This document shows positions 1 through 10,449 of a DNA stretch of 64,000 nt, one piece after another. How positions within the stretch are numbered: the first letter of the stretch is position 1; each line of letters starts with the position of its first letter. This DNA is from Dryococelus australis (taxonomy: Eukaryota > Arthropoda > Insecta > Phasmatodea > Phasmatidae): contig CM056995.1 of assembly GCA_029891345.1 (NCBI GenBank), positions 211,867,047-211,931,046 on the forward strand, given 5' to 3'. The notes below the pieces were generated by a model that made no database searches, had not been told where the DNA came from, and saw nothing but the letters and a program-made list of their open reading frames with translations. The translations under genes and the position numbers were made by a program.

Positions 1-636
1 GTGCGAAAAGGAATCAGTCAAATAAAGTTTATTGTCAAGAATTGATATATAGCATATGTCGGTCATATTGATATCATAAAACCAGGTAATGCTGACATCG
101 TAAATGATGGCATTGCAAATTTAAGTCATAGGATCTTTAATATCACATATCATCAATATCGTATATCGCTAACATCGCATATCACATATCACTAATATCG
201 CGATACGGGATATGTTGTTCTCTTGGGCCACGCTGTAGTTGAGATATTAAAAAAATATTGATTGCTCTATTATTATATCCAACAATCCTAACTGGCAGGT
301 GGTATCCTCCTACACTGAAGAGGCAGATACATTTTAGCAACTACTGCTGTATGTGATGGTTTAGTTAATTAAAATTTGTAGTCAATAAAACCAACTTATT
401 AAAACATCCTAATTAGCTGAAATTCAGTTCATGTGTTGATAATTAAAAGAATCACGCAGAGCGATACCTTTCTATAGCCCTTATGGCGCGGATACACCCC
501 TTTTACAGAAATGCTTCGTTTTCGTGTCATATATTATTTCGGATTTATAGTTACTGACAATATACGATTGTAGAAAATCTTCATTTTACGAGTGGTTTAA
601 TATTTTTGTGGGTAATTTTAATTGTATGCTATCTGC
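1..636. other. AT-rich intergenic DNA with a short minisatellite
   Basis: No gene is visible. Positions about 139-212 hold a degenerate minisatellite of short phrases built on ATATCGCATATCAC. The same phrase recurs at 32.16-32.33 kb. The rest is unassigned AT-rich sequence. Confidence 0.6.
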
Positions 637-699
637 TTGTTGTAAAAAGTCAAGAACTTATTAATAAAATATAAATATGTTCTCTACTTTTTACAACAG
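637..699. repeat. Imperfect hairpin next to the retroelement remnant
   Basis: TTGTTGTAAAAAGT (637-650) and ACTTTTTACAACAG (686-699) pair at 13 of 14 positions. An inner AAGAAC/GTTCT pairing extends the stem. The hairpin ends a few bases before recognisable integrase coding begins, so it may be the edge of another insertion or a chance palindrome. Confidence 0.5.
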
Positions 700-705
700 G
701 ATTAA

Positions 706-1605
706 GGGACGAGGTCGCCTTCAGAAATACAATGTTGGGACCCCATTTGAGAGGCTGGCAGTGGATATTCTCAGACCATTACCAGTTACTGAGATGAGAC
801 ATTAGTACCATCTGGTAGCGCAAGACTACTTCACAATGTGGCCCGAGGTCTTACCAGTTCCATACCAAGAGACTGGCTCTCTAGCTGATGCACTTGTAGA
901 ACAAGTTTTCTCCAGATTGGAGTGCCACTCCATCTTCATTCTGATCAAGGACGAAATTTTGAAGATGCTCTTTTTTTCAAGAGATATTGAGGATTTTATG
1001 AATGAAGGAAAGTCTTACCGCAGCATTACGCCCTCAGTGGGATGGAATGGTTGAGCAGCTAAATCGCACCCTGGAACAGTACCTGGCGATGTTCGTGGAA
1101 GAAAAACCAGAAGGATACGAAATTCAAGGTACCTTATTTCTCCTGGCATTCACGAGTCCACAAGGGTAACACTTTCAAGGATGCTGCTTGGGAGAGAGCT
1201 ACGCCTATCTGGTGACCTGTTGTTCAGACGTCCAGTGAAAGAAGAACCAGCCACTCCAGATCATGTCGTTAAGCTACATCAATAATTAGTCGAAATTCAT
1301 GAGTTTGCCCGGAGGCACCTTAAAATTAAAAGTGACAGAATGAAAACACGATATGACTGGAGAATGCCTGAAGAAGTTTTTCAAGTAGGACAGTTGGTGT
1401 AGTTATAAAACCCTCAAAGGAAGAAGGGACATTGCCCAAAGCTACAGAAATGTTGACAAGGCCTGTACAGGACCCTGGAACAGATAAATGGTGTGGACTT
1501 CCAGATTTGTGGACAGGGCTCTAGGGCGAAGTTTAAGGTTGTCCACATAGAGAGACTGGCACTGTACAAAGGCCCAAGTGTGGGAGATTCTGTTCGGGAC
1601 AAAGA
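706..1605 (+). pseudogene. Ty3/gypsy retrotransposon integrase remnant (3' end of pol)
   Basis: The conceptual translation follows the integrase core and C-terminal tail of Ty3/gypsy Pol. In order it shows RGRLQKYNVGTPFERLAVDI, then DYFTMWPEVLPVP, a decayed second block with LIKDE, then DGMVEQLNRTLEQYLAMFVE. It ends with a tail resembling the NPQR..G..PKLQ / GP / K.KVVH..RL..Y region. All three positions expected for the DDE acids can be found: D in AVDI, D in LIKDE, E in MVEQ. However, an in-frame stop follows EMRH, and at least two frame changes and further stops break the frame (near 1030, 1160 and 1400). The longest surviving frame, 836-1054, is only 72 codons. Reverse transcriptase, RNase H, protease and gag are absent upstream, so this is a 5'-truncated copy. 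It leads directly into a purine-rich tract and a probable LTR. Confidence 0.85.
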
Positions 1606-1607
1606 GA

Positions 1608-1623
1608 CTTAAGGAGGGGGCAG
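1608..1623 (+). other. Probable polypurine tract
   Basis: The purine-rich run TTAAGGAGGGGGCAG lies directly before TGTTGG. This is where the plus-strand primer of an LTR retrotransposon is expected, between the pol stop and the 3' LTR. Confidence 0.55.
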
Positions 1624-1980
1624 TGTTGGCACTTAACCTCTCGCCTCCCGCATGAGTTCCCATTATGCTCAGGCCGGCTAAGGGGGGGGGGGAGGTGACC
1701 CTCTCGACCGTCCACCCCCTCCCCCCAGGGAGTTAATTCTTAAGTTTCTGGGGAAATCTATCGGCAGATCGCGGTGTCTATCTCGACAGTCAGCTCCCTG
1801 CCGATCGAGACAAGCCGTTCGAAACGATCGGGAGCAAAATGTGCCGAAATAGCTATTCTAAGTGCACCTTCGGTTCGAGACCTCTCTACCTCGGCAATCT
1901 TCGGGTTTTACCGACCACCCCACCACAACTCGCTTCCCTCCCTGCTGGTGTTCAGGTAGGCAACGTGAGGAATGCAAACA
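1624..1980 (+). mobile_element. Probable 3' LTR of the Ty3/gypsy remnant
   Basis: The segment starts with TGTTGGCAC directly after the purine tract, as a Ty3/gypsy LTR should (TGT..). It is richer in G+C than its flanks and carries a C/G-rich stretch at 1680-1735. The right end is uncertain. I place it near 1970-1980, around GAATGCAAACACA, because base composition reverts to AT-rich there. No 5' LTR is in the window to confirm it. Confidence 0.5.
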
Positions 1981-4280
1981 CACGCTATGCCATCAATAAT
2001 GTATGATTATAGTAAAGCTATTCTCATAAACTGTGCGTTTTAAGTGGTTAGTTAACGCACAAAAGTGCACATACATATATATGTATTATTTATTCATTGT
2101 CTTATTTAAAACAAATGCTATTCAATTTATTACAGCGTAACGCGGGATATTTAGAGCGAAATTTCTCGATATGGCTACGATCTCATCATAGACGCTTGGC
2201 GAGGAAAATGGTGACACGGTCAATGGTTGTTATACGCACACAGGTTGGCTGTTGAAAATATTATTCGTTTTAAAGGAACATATTATTTCAAGTATGCAAA
2301 CGACTGTTAAAAGATGAGATAATTCGTTACATAGTATTCCCTCTTCCCTCTAACAGTCCTTTTAAATAACGTTCACTGTGGTGTATGTGACAAAATGTAT
2401 AGAAGGCGATACGTAAAATGTCATTTTAATAAATACAACTGTAAAGTTTGCTTAGAAAATTGCGTTAGGTCTAAACAACAAATCTTACATAATACACTGT
2501 GTAATTGATTTGTTGTAGGAATACAGGAATTCCCATTACCAGTGAAGTGGCGTGCTTCGTACACAAAGACTGTAGCCTATATAGTTATTCACAAAATGAT
2601 AGAAGCTGCCCATTTAATTAGTTTTATTATTGCACGTAGGTGCGAGGAGAACGGGGCGGGCGCTTTAGTTTATAACGTCTTTCATGAGACGACAGTATTT
2701 TGATGCTCTTACGAGTGTGTGGCATTTTGAGTTGCATATTGTTTCGATGGAACAGTGGTAAATTTTACTCGTATGGAAATAACATTTACATTATTGTAAC
2801 TTTAATGAAAAACAAAACGCGATACATATGTCGCTGTTCGTATTCGTACAGATGCAGTAGTATACACACGCACATTATCCAAAGTTAACCTTCCACTCGT
2901 TGCATTTACGATATAGACAAATAAATATTATTCCCGCACTACAAGAGTGTGGAAAGTGCGGCTTTTTCAGGCCACGTAGATGCAATAATTATAGTAATGT
3001 TTTACAAATGCATTATCTACAAAACACTCAAACGTACTGTTTGTAAACACCGCAACCTCTTGAACACATATTTTTCTAGGTTAACCCTTGCATGTGTACT
3101 GCACTTAAATCACGTTTATTCGTCGCTAGCATTAAGTCAATTATTTGCAGAATTATTAAATAAGATAAACACTGTGCACGTTCCCTGAAATCAACAAACT
3201 TAACTACGTAAATTATACTCGTCAATTCATTGCAGACGGCGTTTAAGAAAAAGAACTAGCAGTTTATGAAGCGGTATACACGCGCCGATTACTATTACAC
3301 ATTTCACTCAAGAAAATGCACTATGGCCAACTATGTTTGAAGAAAGAAAATACACAAATAATTAACTACCGATTAATTATTCCTACAACACCAACACGAT
3401 GCTCGTATAAACACACAACCTCTCGCCACTGCTACACTAAACAATTAACACACGATACAGAAATATAACTTCAGACTCACGAAAATGTGTGGATACAATT
3501 AGATGCATATAATAATGTTCAACATATATTGTAACATGTTGTATGTTATGTTTTATGTTTAAGAAGTACGAAATCATAATATATGCAATAAATACGGCCA
3601 CCACGCTTCTCATACGCCATGTTGAATTTTCACTTACCGATCGGGACGCAGCTGTCGACAACATATAGCTGTCGAGTGCTTTCGATCGTTTTCTCACGAG
3701 AATCGAGAAGTGATCTTTAACTTAGATACCAAAACCCGAAAATATGACGTAAATCGTTATTTCACGATCGGAAGCTCCGTTTCGACAAACTTAGAATACA
3801 TGCCCAGGTGGCGCGGTCCGTGGTGGGAAGAATTAGGAGGTGAACTCAACTGGTTGACAACTTAGAACATTTCTGCGCATCACACCTGGGTCGCACTCAG
3901 GGTGAAAGCTACGACGCACTGCCTAAAAGCCCTTGAGGCGCCTTCATTTAAACTGCCGTCACGAAATAAGTAATAGGGAAAAATTCCTCCGAATTTTAAT
4001 TCTATACTTGAGAGTATGATGATGCTAAATATTCATGTTTGATGTACGTGACTTTTGTAGTTTGCCATTAAAGAGATTTTTCTTACATAAGGAAATTTTT
4101 TAGTTTTACGTGCTGTGCACAATGTTATTAAAATAATATTTTATGGCTAGTACTTTTACTTATAAAACTTGCGGCGCACTTAAAATCTTGCTCAGATCTG
4201 TGCACGTCATTTTGCAAAAAACCGCGATACACCTCGTGAAATAGTTTTCTTTAGATGTGTTTTATTTATGAAAGTTGAGA
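1981..4280. other. Unassigned AT-rich stretch
   Basis: Several short frames of 60-86 codons occur, none with a recognisable domain or a consistent coding signature. I see no tandem repeat, TIR pair or RNA gene. It may be old, unrecognisable repeat DNA. Confidence 0.5.
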
Positions 4281-4282
4281 AA

Positions 4283-5005
4283 GGCGCGGAGTTGTGCCTG
4301 CGCGTTCGTGCCTCTCGCCTGGCTCCTGGCTGGTGTCGCAGCCCCTCCTTCCCTTGCTGGAGAAGCCAACTAGCTTAGAGGACGCGCAAGAATATTCTGG
4401 GAACTATGACCCTCGGCGCAACGGGGCATTTAGAGAAATTTCTGGGCAACGACCATATAAATATTGCAACGACCCAAGGGTCGGCAGTCTTGGTAGATGC
4501 CTTCTGGCTGAGTGCGGTAATCGAGGCTTCCGTGAAGAGAACGGACGGCGATGGGAGATTGCGAGACGACGGCGGACGAGGTGTGTGTGGTGTGAATGGA
4601 CGACAGGGCGTGACACCCGACTAGTGTAGCCTACTGTGCATGAGGATGCTCGGAGAACTCTAGAACATTGCTAACTGGTAGAACCTGGACTAAACTGAGG
4701 CGGGACTGTATACATGTGATACGGATTTTATTGTAAATATTGGAACTTCCAAATATGGACATGTAATTTAAAAATAATTAATGATGTTTTGATTGTCTAT
4801 TGGGACTGATTTTTAATTATTTAATTACGTTAATTTCTCTGAGGTCATTGTAAAACTTACTTATTGAACCCATTAATTTTTAACATCAAGTGATATCAAT
4901 TTGTTGTGTGAATTAGGGCCGAGAGAATTTTGTTTGTTGTTATTGTAAATAAAATTAGAAAATTATATTCAACTCCTTTATTTAATTAAAACCTCCATCC
5001 CTTTA
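4283..5005 (+). mobile_element. Possible solo LTR-like segment
   Basis: A G+C-rich start (4283-4620) holds a TATA-like ACCATATAAATATT near 4455. An AT-rich tail ends in TGTAAATAAAATTAG near 4950, a polyadenylation-like signal. This resembles the promoter-then-poly(A) layout of insect Ty3-type LTRs. No second copy, target duplication or defined TG..CA ends were found. An alternative is a first exon or CpG-rich promoter. The open frames across 4294-4629 on both strands have no recognised domain. Confidence 0.25.
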
Positions 5006-5110
5006 CGAGCGTGGTTTAGCCCACTGACTTTTGAGGAAATTGTATTTGTAAAATTGCTGTATTATTAATAGTAGTGTAAAAATTATCTAGCCAGAATATA
5101 ATATACTCCT

Positions 5111-5205
5111 GTACAAAATTTCATCCAAATTCGTTGAGTCGTTACGACGTGATCGAGTAACAAACAAACATACGAACCTTCGAATTTATAATATTATTAA
5201 TATGG
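5111..5205 (+). repeat. 3' tail of an RTE/SINE-type insect repeat
   Basis: The phrase 'AAATTTCATCCAAATTCGTT...GTCGTTACGACGTGATCGAGTAACAAACA...TTATAATATTATTAATA' matches a tail very common in insect RTE-like and SINE repeats: an invariant GAGTAACAAACA core ending in short ATT/ATA repeats. A similar head in the opposite orientation lies at 36.84 kb. Confidence 0.55.
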
Positions 5206-5571
5206 TGGTTAGAAGATAAAATATGTCTCAAAGAAAAAAGTCACTACACTGTTAAAATTTTCGTATATTTACGGAAACTTTTACGAAAATGTACAGTAAA
5301 AATACGGAAACGCAATCCGTAATGACGGAAAACGAAGTTAAGTGCGTAAATATTAAATGTGGAAACTCTCTGTATTTCCTACAAATTTTGGGTCACGGAC
5401 ACGAACAATGCCGAGTCTACACCAAACTTTCTTCGCCTGCACTCTAACGATAAAATTATACTTTCTGCGGCAGTTAACGTTATCCATGTCACTAAGAGCT
5501 GTTCTTTCAAACATCCAAAATTAGCAACAGCCGCATGTAACACTTAGCAACACTTAAAATACACTAACTTT

Positions 5572-5593
5572 AACAAAAAAAAAAAAAAAAAAA
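5572..5593. repeat. Poly(A) tract
   Basis: A homopolymer A run inside the 5247-6282 element. It could be a SINE tail or slippage product; no recognisable body precedes it. Confidence 0.7.
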
Positions 5594-5624
5594 CTGCGTA
5601 TATAATTAATATTGAAATTCAAAA

Positions 5625-5932
5625 GTTATAGCTATGGGTACACGAATTTCGCGAAAAGATGTCCGCTCATGCTAAATTTCAATACATTACGAGCGTGCGA
5701 GCAGTTTCCTTTTGCTTATTGGCGGCGTGTGTCTGTGAGAAACATTTTCTTAGTTGACTGGCCAATAAGAATGAAGTTACTCCGATACTGTACGTCTCTG
5801 ATTCGGGGACAGACATTTAACACGCGTAACAACTAGATCACCCAATCACAAAAGTGGATCTGAGCCAAAGTGTTTTGAAATACAACAGGTAGTGAAATCT
5901 ATTCGCGAAATTCGTGTGCCCCTAGTTATAGC
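5625..5932. mobile_element. hAT-type MITE nested in the 5247-6282 element (body 5633-5924)
   Basis: Perfect 8-bp direct repeats GTTATAGC flank a 292-bp element. Its ends, TATGGGTACACGAATTTCGC and the reverse complement TAGGGGCACACGAATTTCGC, match at all but a few positions over at least 23 bp. An 8-bp duplication with TAGGGG-like ends is the signature of the hAT superfamily. The internal 74-codon frame has no transposase motif, so mobilisation in trans is inferred. The perfect duplication suggests a younger insertion than its host element. Confidence 0.85.
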
Positions 5933-5939
5933 AGGTTCA

Positions 5940-6010
5940 CCATGTGAGCCTGTAGGTAAGCGTTCAGGGTCGTGAACTTACAACGTTTTGGCTCGGGTTC
6001 AAATCTTTCT
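5940..6010 (+). repeat. tRNA-like pol III head (possible SINE fragment)
   Basis: A-box-like TGAGCCTGTAGGTAAGCG and B-box-like GGGTTCAAATC are separated by about 40 bp, as in a tRNA-derived promoter. No acceptor stem can be formed, so it is not a tRNA gene. It lies just after the hAT MITE. Confidence 0.35.
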
Positions 6011-6309
6011 TAAGTATAAATATTTTTAACTTTTTTAAACATACTTTTCACACAGTAGAATAACCACATAGTAAAAATTAAAATAAAATAGAAACAAAAA
6101 ATATTAAAACTAGAAGTAGAGAGAACTAACTAGGGAATTAATGGAGAGGTTCCGTGGATTTTATGGAGAGTCCATTTTTTTAAAATCAATGTGTCCGTAA
6201 TTTTACGGAGAGTTTACGGACACCTCTGGAAACATTTTTACCAGCAGTTTTCCGTAAAACGAAGGAATTTTTTTAAACAGTGTATAGGGCCACAAAAGTA
6301 TCGACATTA

Positions 6310-6770
6310 CCGTGAACAGCCTGCAGCTAAAATGTTGTTGTTTGGGGTGTAATTTCGGAGCGCATGTAGGCAGCTTGGTGACGTGTAGGTTGGCAACACT
6401 GCCACAAGGCAACCTCCGCCTGGAGCGTGGGGGCCGGATTGTGCCTGCACGCATGCGCACCGCGCCATCTCGCCCGGAACATATCGCTCCGCTCTGTTTG
6501 ACGCGAGCGCACCGCGATACGATTACCGGCGGCCAGGTCGGCGTGTGCTGCTGCCTAATCCGATTGCCACCCTCCCCGTCGATGAGAGAGACAGATTTAC
6601 CCCCCTCACCCTCTCATTCCACCGCCCCTATGCGGCGCCAAACACACCCTCAGCGCACAGCGGTGCAGTTGGTTGTCATTTACACGGCTCACGAAAAGTT
6701 AGCATATTTCCCGTTCGCCAACTAATATGGTCTGTTCGCGGTTTCTTCACACTTTCCGAGTCAAACCCTT
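6310..6770. other. CpG-rich island without a recognised gene
   Basis: A sharp rise in G+C and CpG density runs from about 6400 to 6720, including GCACGCATGCGCACCGCGCC. Frames of 137 codons (+) and 85 codons (-) cross it but show no domain and look like composition effects. It could be a promoter, a first exon or a repeat fragment. Confidence 0.4.
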
Positions 6771-7060
6771 GAAAAATTACCCTAGGTGTGACGCGTCTAT
6801 TTATGTCCTAAATATGCAATGTATCACACGTGTTTTATACCTCTTTTAACATAAAAGTATCTTAATTTTTATTAAATTGGAGTTTAAATAATATTTTACT
6901 TATAAATTATAATATTTCATTTATATTAAATATGAATAAATACAGTGAGAAAATATCGGTATTAGTAGCGAAAAGTGCGAAATAGTTCTCATGCAAAATA
7001 TTATTAGAAATGAGTGCGTATGAATTCGGTGGGAGCGTTGTCCTTAGGTGTTAATTTCTA

Positions 7061-7482
7061 AAGAATGTTCACGGTAAAATGAGGACTCTTGAAAGCCCTG
7101 CTTGAGACCTACTCGTGTGTACATTGTGTTTTTTCCGTCTTATGTAAAATTAACATTGCCGAGGACCTCATCACTTTATTCATGCGCCAGTCAAGTCAAA
7201 CTGTAAAATTACTAGAAAAGTAAATATTTTGCAAATATGGTAATTTTTACACTTTCGGTGCATTAGAATAACCAGAAAGGGAAATAAATAATTTAAGTTT
7301 CACAAATAGTTCTTTAACACTTTCTATTCGACGTAAAATATGGAAATACTTTCCATCTATCGGTACCAACTTTACAGGGCACATGTCACACAGTGAGCCC
7401 GCTGGAATAAACGCAGGCAGGGGCAGTGACCTTTTTCTAAGGTTGATTTCAAAAAGGTGCTTACTTGATCGTGTACAGCCTT
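7061..7482 (+). mobile_element. MITE, TAGGCTGTTCAC family, long class (copy A)
   Basis: It starts TGTTCACGGTAAAATGAGGA and ends TTGATCGTGTACAGCCTT, the two decayed inverted ends of the family. Its length, about 422 bp, agrees within two bases with the copies at 28.8 and 32.6 kb. The interior is alignable with both (for example the ACATTGTGTTTTTTCCGTCT and TTTTCTAAGGTTGATTTC blocks). It has no coding capacity. Confidence 0.8.
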
Positions 7483-7717
7483 CATACTTCAGCCTTAAGC
7501 TTAGTTTGTACTAAGCGGAGGGATATCCTGGAAGAAGAACATTAGCAGGGCTTCAGAAATGTGTGACGTAACCGTGAATGGATTATACGTAATATTTATG
7601 TTTCTAGTAGTAGTAGATTGTACCGAAGCTGTGTGAATAATGTAAACATTGGCGGCTGCCCCTCCAGCAACATGCGTATTGCACGTACACGAACGCAGTA
7701 GGTCCAACCACACGCCT

Positions 7718-7851
7718 TAAAAACAGCCGCAGTTGAGGAATGGGACGATTTACCTCGGGAAATGCTTAACGATCTTGTTGTTGGCATGTCTCGTCGGACA
7801 AAGGCGTACCTCAGAGCTCGTGGCTTTGCTACACGTTATTGGCGTTTGTAA
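7718..7851 (+). pseudogene. C-terminal fragment of a Tc1-like transposase
   Basis: One frame reads AAVEEWDDLPREMLNDLVVG, then MSRRTKAYLRARGFATRY, and ends in TAA at 7849-7851. This matches the C-terminal end of Tc1/mariner transposases, where an EEW..IP...N.L..SM.RR...V...RGG.TRY pattern follows the catalytic E. The catalytic region is not visible upstream, so the fragment is 5'-truncated. Confidence 0.7.
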
Positions 7852-8125
7852 ATGCATCTGAGAAGACCATTTGTTGTTGTTATTGAAACTGATGAGATTC
7901 CTTTCTTGAATTTAATTTTTTTCAGTTTATGCCTTTCGGTTTTTTTTTTTTTATTCATATTCGGATGATGTAAACGAGTATTGTGGTTTTTCCACTTTAT
8001 GTGCTATTCGGAGTACATCATGAAATGTAAACTACTTTTTTTTCAATAACCTCCTGGATTCTGATACAATTATTGTGAGCAGTATATAACAACCCGCCCT
8101 CATTGCCTAGACACGCTACTGCCAG

Positions 8126-8369
8126 GGGGCCGTGGTGGTCTAGTGGCTAGAGAGCTCGCTTCCCATCAAGGCGAATACAGTTCGATTTCCGGTGGGGTCA
8201 TTCCCGGATATTCGCTAGTGGGAATCTTGCCAGACGACGTCTTTGGTCGATGGTTTTTCTTGGAGATCTTCCGTATTTCCCGTCCTTGCATTCCAGCGCT
8301 GACCAATTTCCACCACTGGCTCTCAAGATATTCTTGCTAAGAGTTGCTACAGTCTCCCGCTATTTAACT
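8126..8369 (+). mobile_element. SINE1, tRNA-derived SINE (copy 1)
   Basis: The head carries an A-box (GTGGTCTAGTGGCTAGAG) and a B-box-like TTCGATTTCCGG. The body shows the family phrases GTGGGAATCTTGCC, GACGACGT.TTTGGTCG, ACTGGCTCTCAAGATATTC and TAAGAGTTGC. A/T-rich tailing is absent. Six related copies lie at 29.4, 32.0, 34.7, 51.2, 52.7 and 61.6 kb. No clear target duplication is left at this copy. Confidence 0.8.
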
Positions 8370-8900
8370 GTTGACAAGGAGCGAGGCTAAAGCGGCCTAT
8401 CCACTGCTTCGCGTTCGGCTATCATAACGCCACACGCGACGTCACAGTGCGGGTATTTGTCAAAGAGAGGGATGTGGAAAACCCTTGCTTGATGTCTGTC
8501 AGGCATGTTCGATGCGACCCGCCTTAAGGCGATCCTCCACGACTGGATTAAAGAGGCCGACCCAGCCGCCGGTGTTAGAGTGTGAAGGGACGGCGAGTGG
8601 TAACAGCTGGCCGCACAGTGGATGTTGTTCCAAAGAAAGGCTGTGCGTTCCCGCAACAGCACTTCGGACATTGGCCTGTCGCTGCTACACACTACTCTCG
8701 GTCGCTTCCTGACCTACAAAATTTTCTTTGACGGCTTATTGTCTTATGATGGCGTTGTTTCCACAAACGAACGAATTCGGCAAGGGTAACCGGGAGTCTT
8801 GTTTACAAGTAACTAACTCTGCATGTCGCTTGTTTTGAACAATGACATTATTTAACTGCTTAATACTTAACGTGAACATTCTTAGAGTCTTGAACTCGTA

Positions 8901-10205
8901 AGTAGTAGGGGGCGATGGTTTCAACACACTTTTGATTAATCGGATTATCAACTCGATATCAAATTGATTGATCGGATTAATCCTTAATCCGATCTCAATC
9001 CGATCAAAAATTTAATCCGCTAATCTTAATCAGATAAATTTAATGATATGAAATTTTAAATGATAGATCCAATTAATTTAATTGAATTAATCAATACAAA
9101 TTAATTTTTGAATTTTGTGTGAATTGATAAGTGTATGGTTTCGTGCCAGATTGTGCCAAGGTTCTTAATTTTATTTCTTTTTTGGGGGGTTGGGGACAGG
9201 TCCTCACTCTCCGAGGTCTTGCCTTATACTGAGGTGTGATGTGTTAGGGGAGGGGTGTATATAGGTATTGTGTAATATTAATTTTCAATGGTATTGAGTT
9301 CGTTCTCGTTTACTCTCGTTTGCCGTCTGACAGGTGACTGAGGTAATGAAGTATTTCTGTGAAATGAAATTATTAGGAAATACGCAATGAAAGACACTAT
9401 ATTTTATTTAAAATGAAATCCACAACGTCAGTTTCTTAACCCGTCCTGTATATTAGTAATGACATGTCTGATTGTGGCCTGATTAGATATGCGAAATGGT
9501 AGAAATAAATATTCAAGTAAAGCAAATGAAATACGAAACATTTACTTTAATCATGCTATTACGAGACAAATAATTAAAATGAATTAAACCGATGATGTTA
9601 CACACGACAGAAGCACAAGTCGCAAAACACGAGACAAATAAAATTAAAATGAATTAAACGGAATACGTCGCACACAACGAATCTATAACGAATGGACCAC
9701 AACTTTTTTTATTAATGTTGTAACGAAATATATTTCTAACAGCAGAATAACAAAACCTAACTCACTAAACGAATTACACAACCTATTTCCACGTCAATGA
9801 CCTCGCCAGCTATCATGGTGGTATAAAGAATGCAACTAGTTAATATAATTCAAAACACGTAGCAATATATAAATTACACTACTTGAATTAAACCATACTA
9901 GATGCATAAGCACCTCTCCCTCATCGCCTCTCATTTCTACAACGGACAAGGATGTTTAGGTTATTAGAGTTTGTATAAATTCCGTGTGTTATAGCAGCAG
10001 ACATCTTCGTGTTGATTCACAGTTGTAGTAATTGTAAATAAAAATTACGAATTTTTATTGAGTGATTTATAATTTACTTTAACATTGAAATATTTTTTAG
10101 TTTCTTGCAAGCAAAAGTTGATGCACGCCGTCACTCGGCGATGTAGGGTGAAGGACAGCCTGGAGCAGCAGTAGTCTTTAGCAGTGCTGTGCTGACATCA
10201 CCTTG
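8901..10205 (+). repeat. Left terminal inverted repeat of the pPolB element
   Basis: Aligned by eye with the reverse complement of 19395-20805. Shared landmarks run in the same order. They are AGTAGTAGGGGG, a cluster of TAATCC/GGATTA words (8935-9080), TCCGAGGTCTTGCC, AATATTAATTTTCAATGGTATTG, and CTGTGAAATGAAATTATTAG. Further in come CAGTTTCTTAACCCGTCCTG, ACGGACAAGGATGTTTAGGTT and CAGCCTGGAGCAGCAGTAGT. There is no coding frame of note. Divergence between the two arms indicates age. Confidence 0.8.
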
Positions 10206-10209
10206 TATA

Positions 10210-10446
10210 TAGGCTATTCACGGTAAAGTGAGCACTTTTTAAGACCCTTATACCGGCATTAACCACAAATAAATATAATTTATTACAGTTTCAGACATTA
10301 ACTTTTGGGAATTAAGAAAAGTATACACTGCGTTTGTTTGTCACAAGGCAATGTTTATATAAAAAAGTTATAGGAATATAGAAATCTGCCAAAAGGAAAA
10401 ATTCAGCAGGGCCTTAAAAAGTGCTCAATTTACCATGGACAGCCTA
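10210..10446 (+). mobile_element. MITE, TAGGCTGTTCAC family, short class (copy 1)
   Basis: The left end TAGGCTATTCACGGTAAAGT and the right end, reverse complement TAGGCTGTCCATGGTAAA, form TIRs of about 38 bp extending through GAGCACTTTTTAAGRCCC. TA flanks both ends (10208-10209 and 10447-10448). It is 237 bp and non-coding. Its partner at 27.6 kb has the same length and is alignable in the opposite orientation. Confidence 0.85.
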
Positions 10447-10449
10447 TAC

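Larger units (their letters stand above)
5247..6282. mobile_element. Non-autonomous DNA transposon, TIR CACTGTT(T)AAAA, flanked by TA
   Basis: The left end CACTGTTAAAATTTTCG and the right end, whose reverse complement is CACTGTTTAAAAAAATTCC, form inverted termini. Subterminal regions on both sides are dense in ACGGA/TCCGT motifs. TA lies directly outside each end, consistent with a TA target duplication. There is no transposase frame. A separate hAT-type MITE is nested inside it. Copies elsewhere would define the family. Confidence 0.65.

Noticed and set aside
1414-1715. Three overlapping minus-strand frames of 60-73 codons
   Set aside because: They are antisense to the integrase tail and LTR, which account for the sequence.
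4406-4629. Protein-coding gene at 4.3-4.6 kb (frames open on both strands)
   Set aside because: Frames on both strands are open because the patch is G+C-rich. There is no domain and the layout fits an LTR or promoter at least as well.
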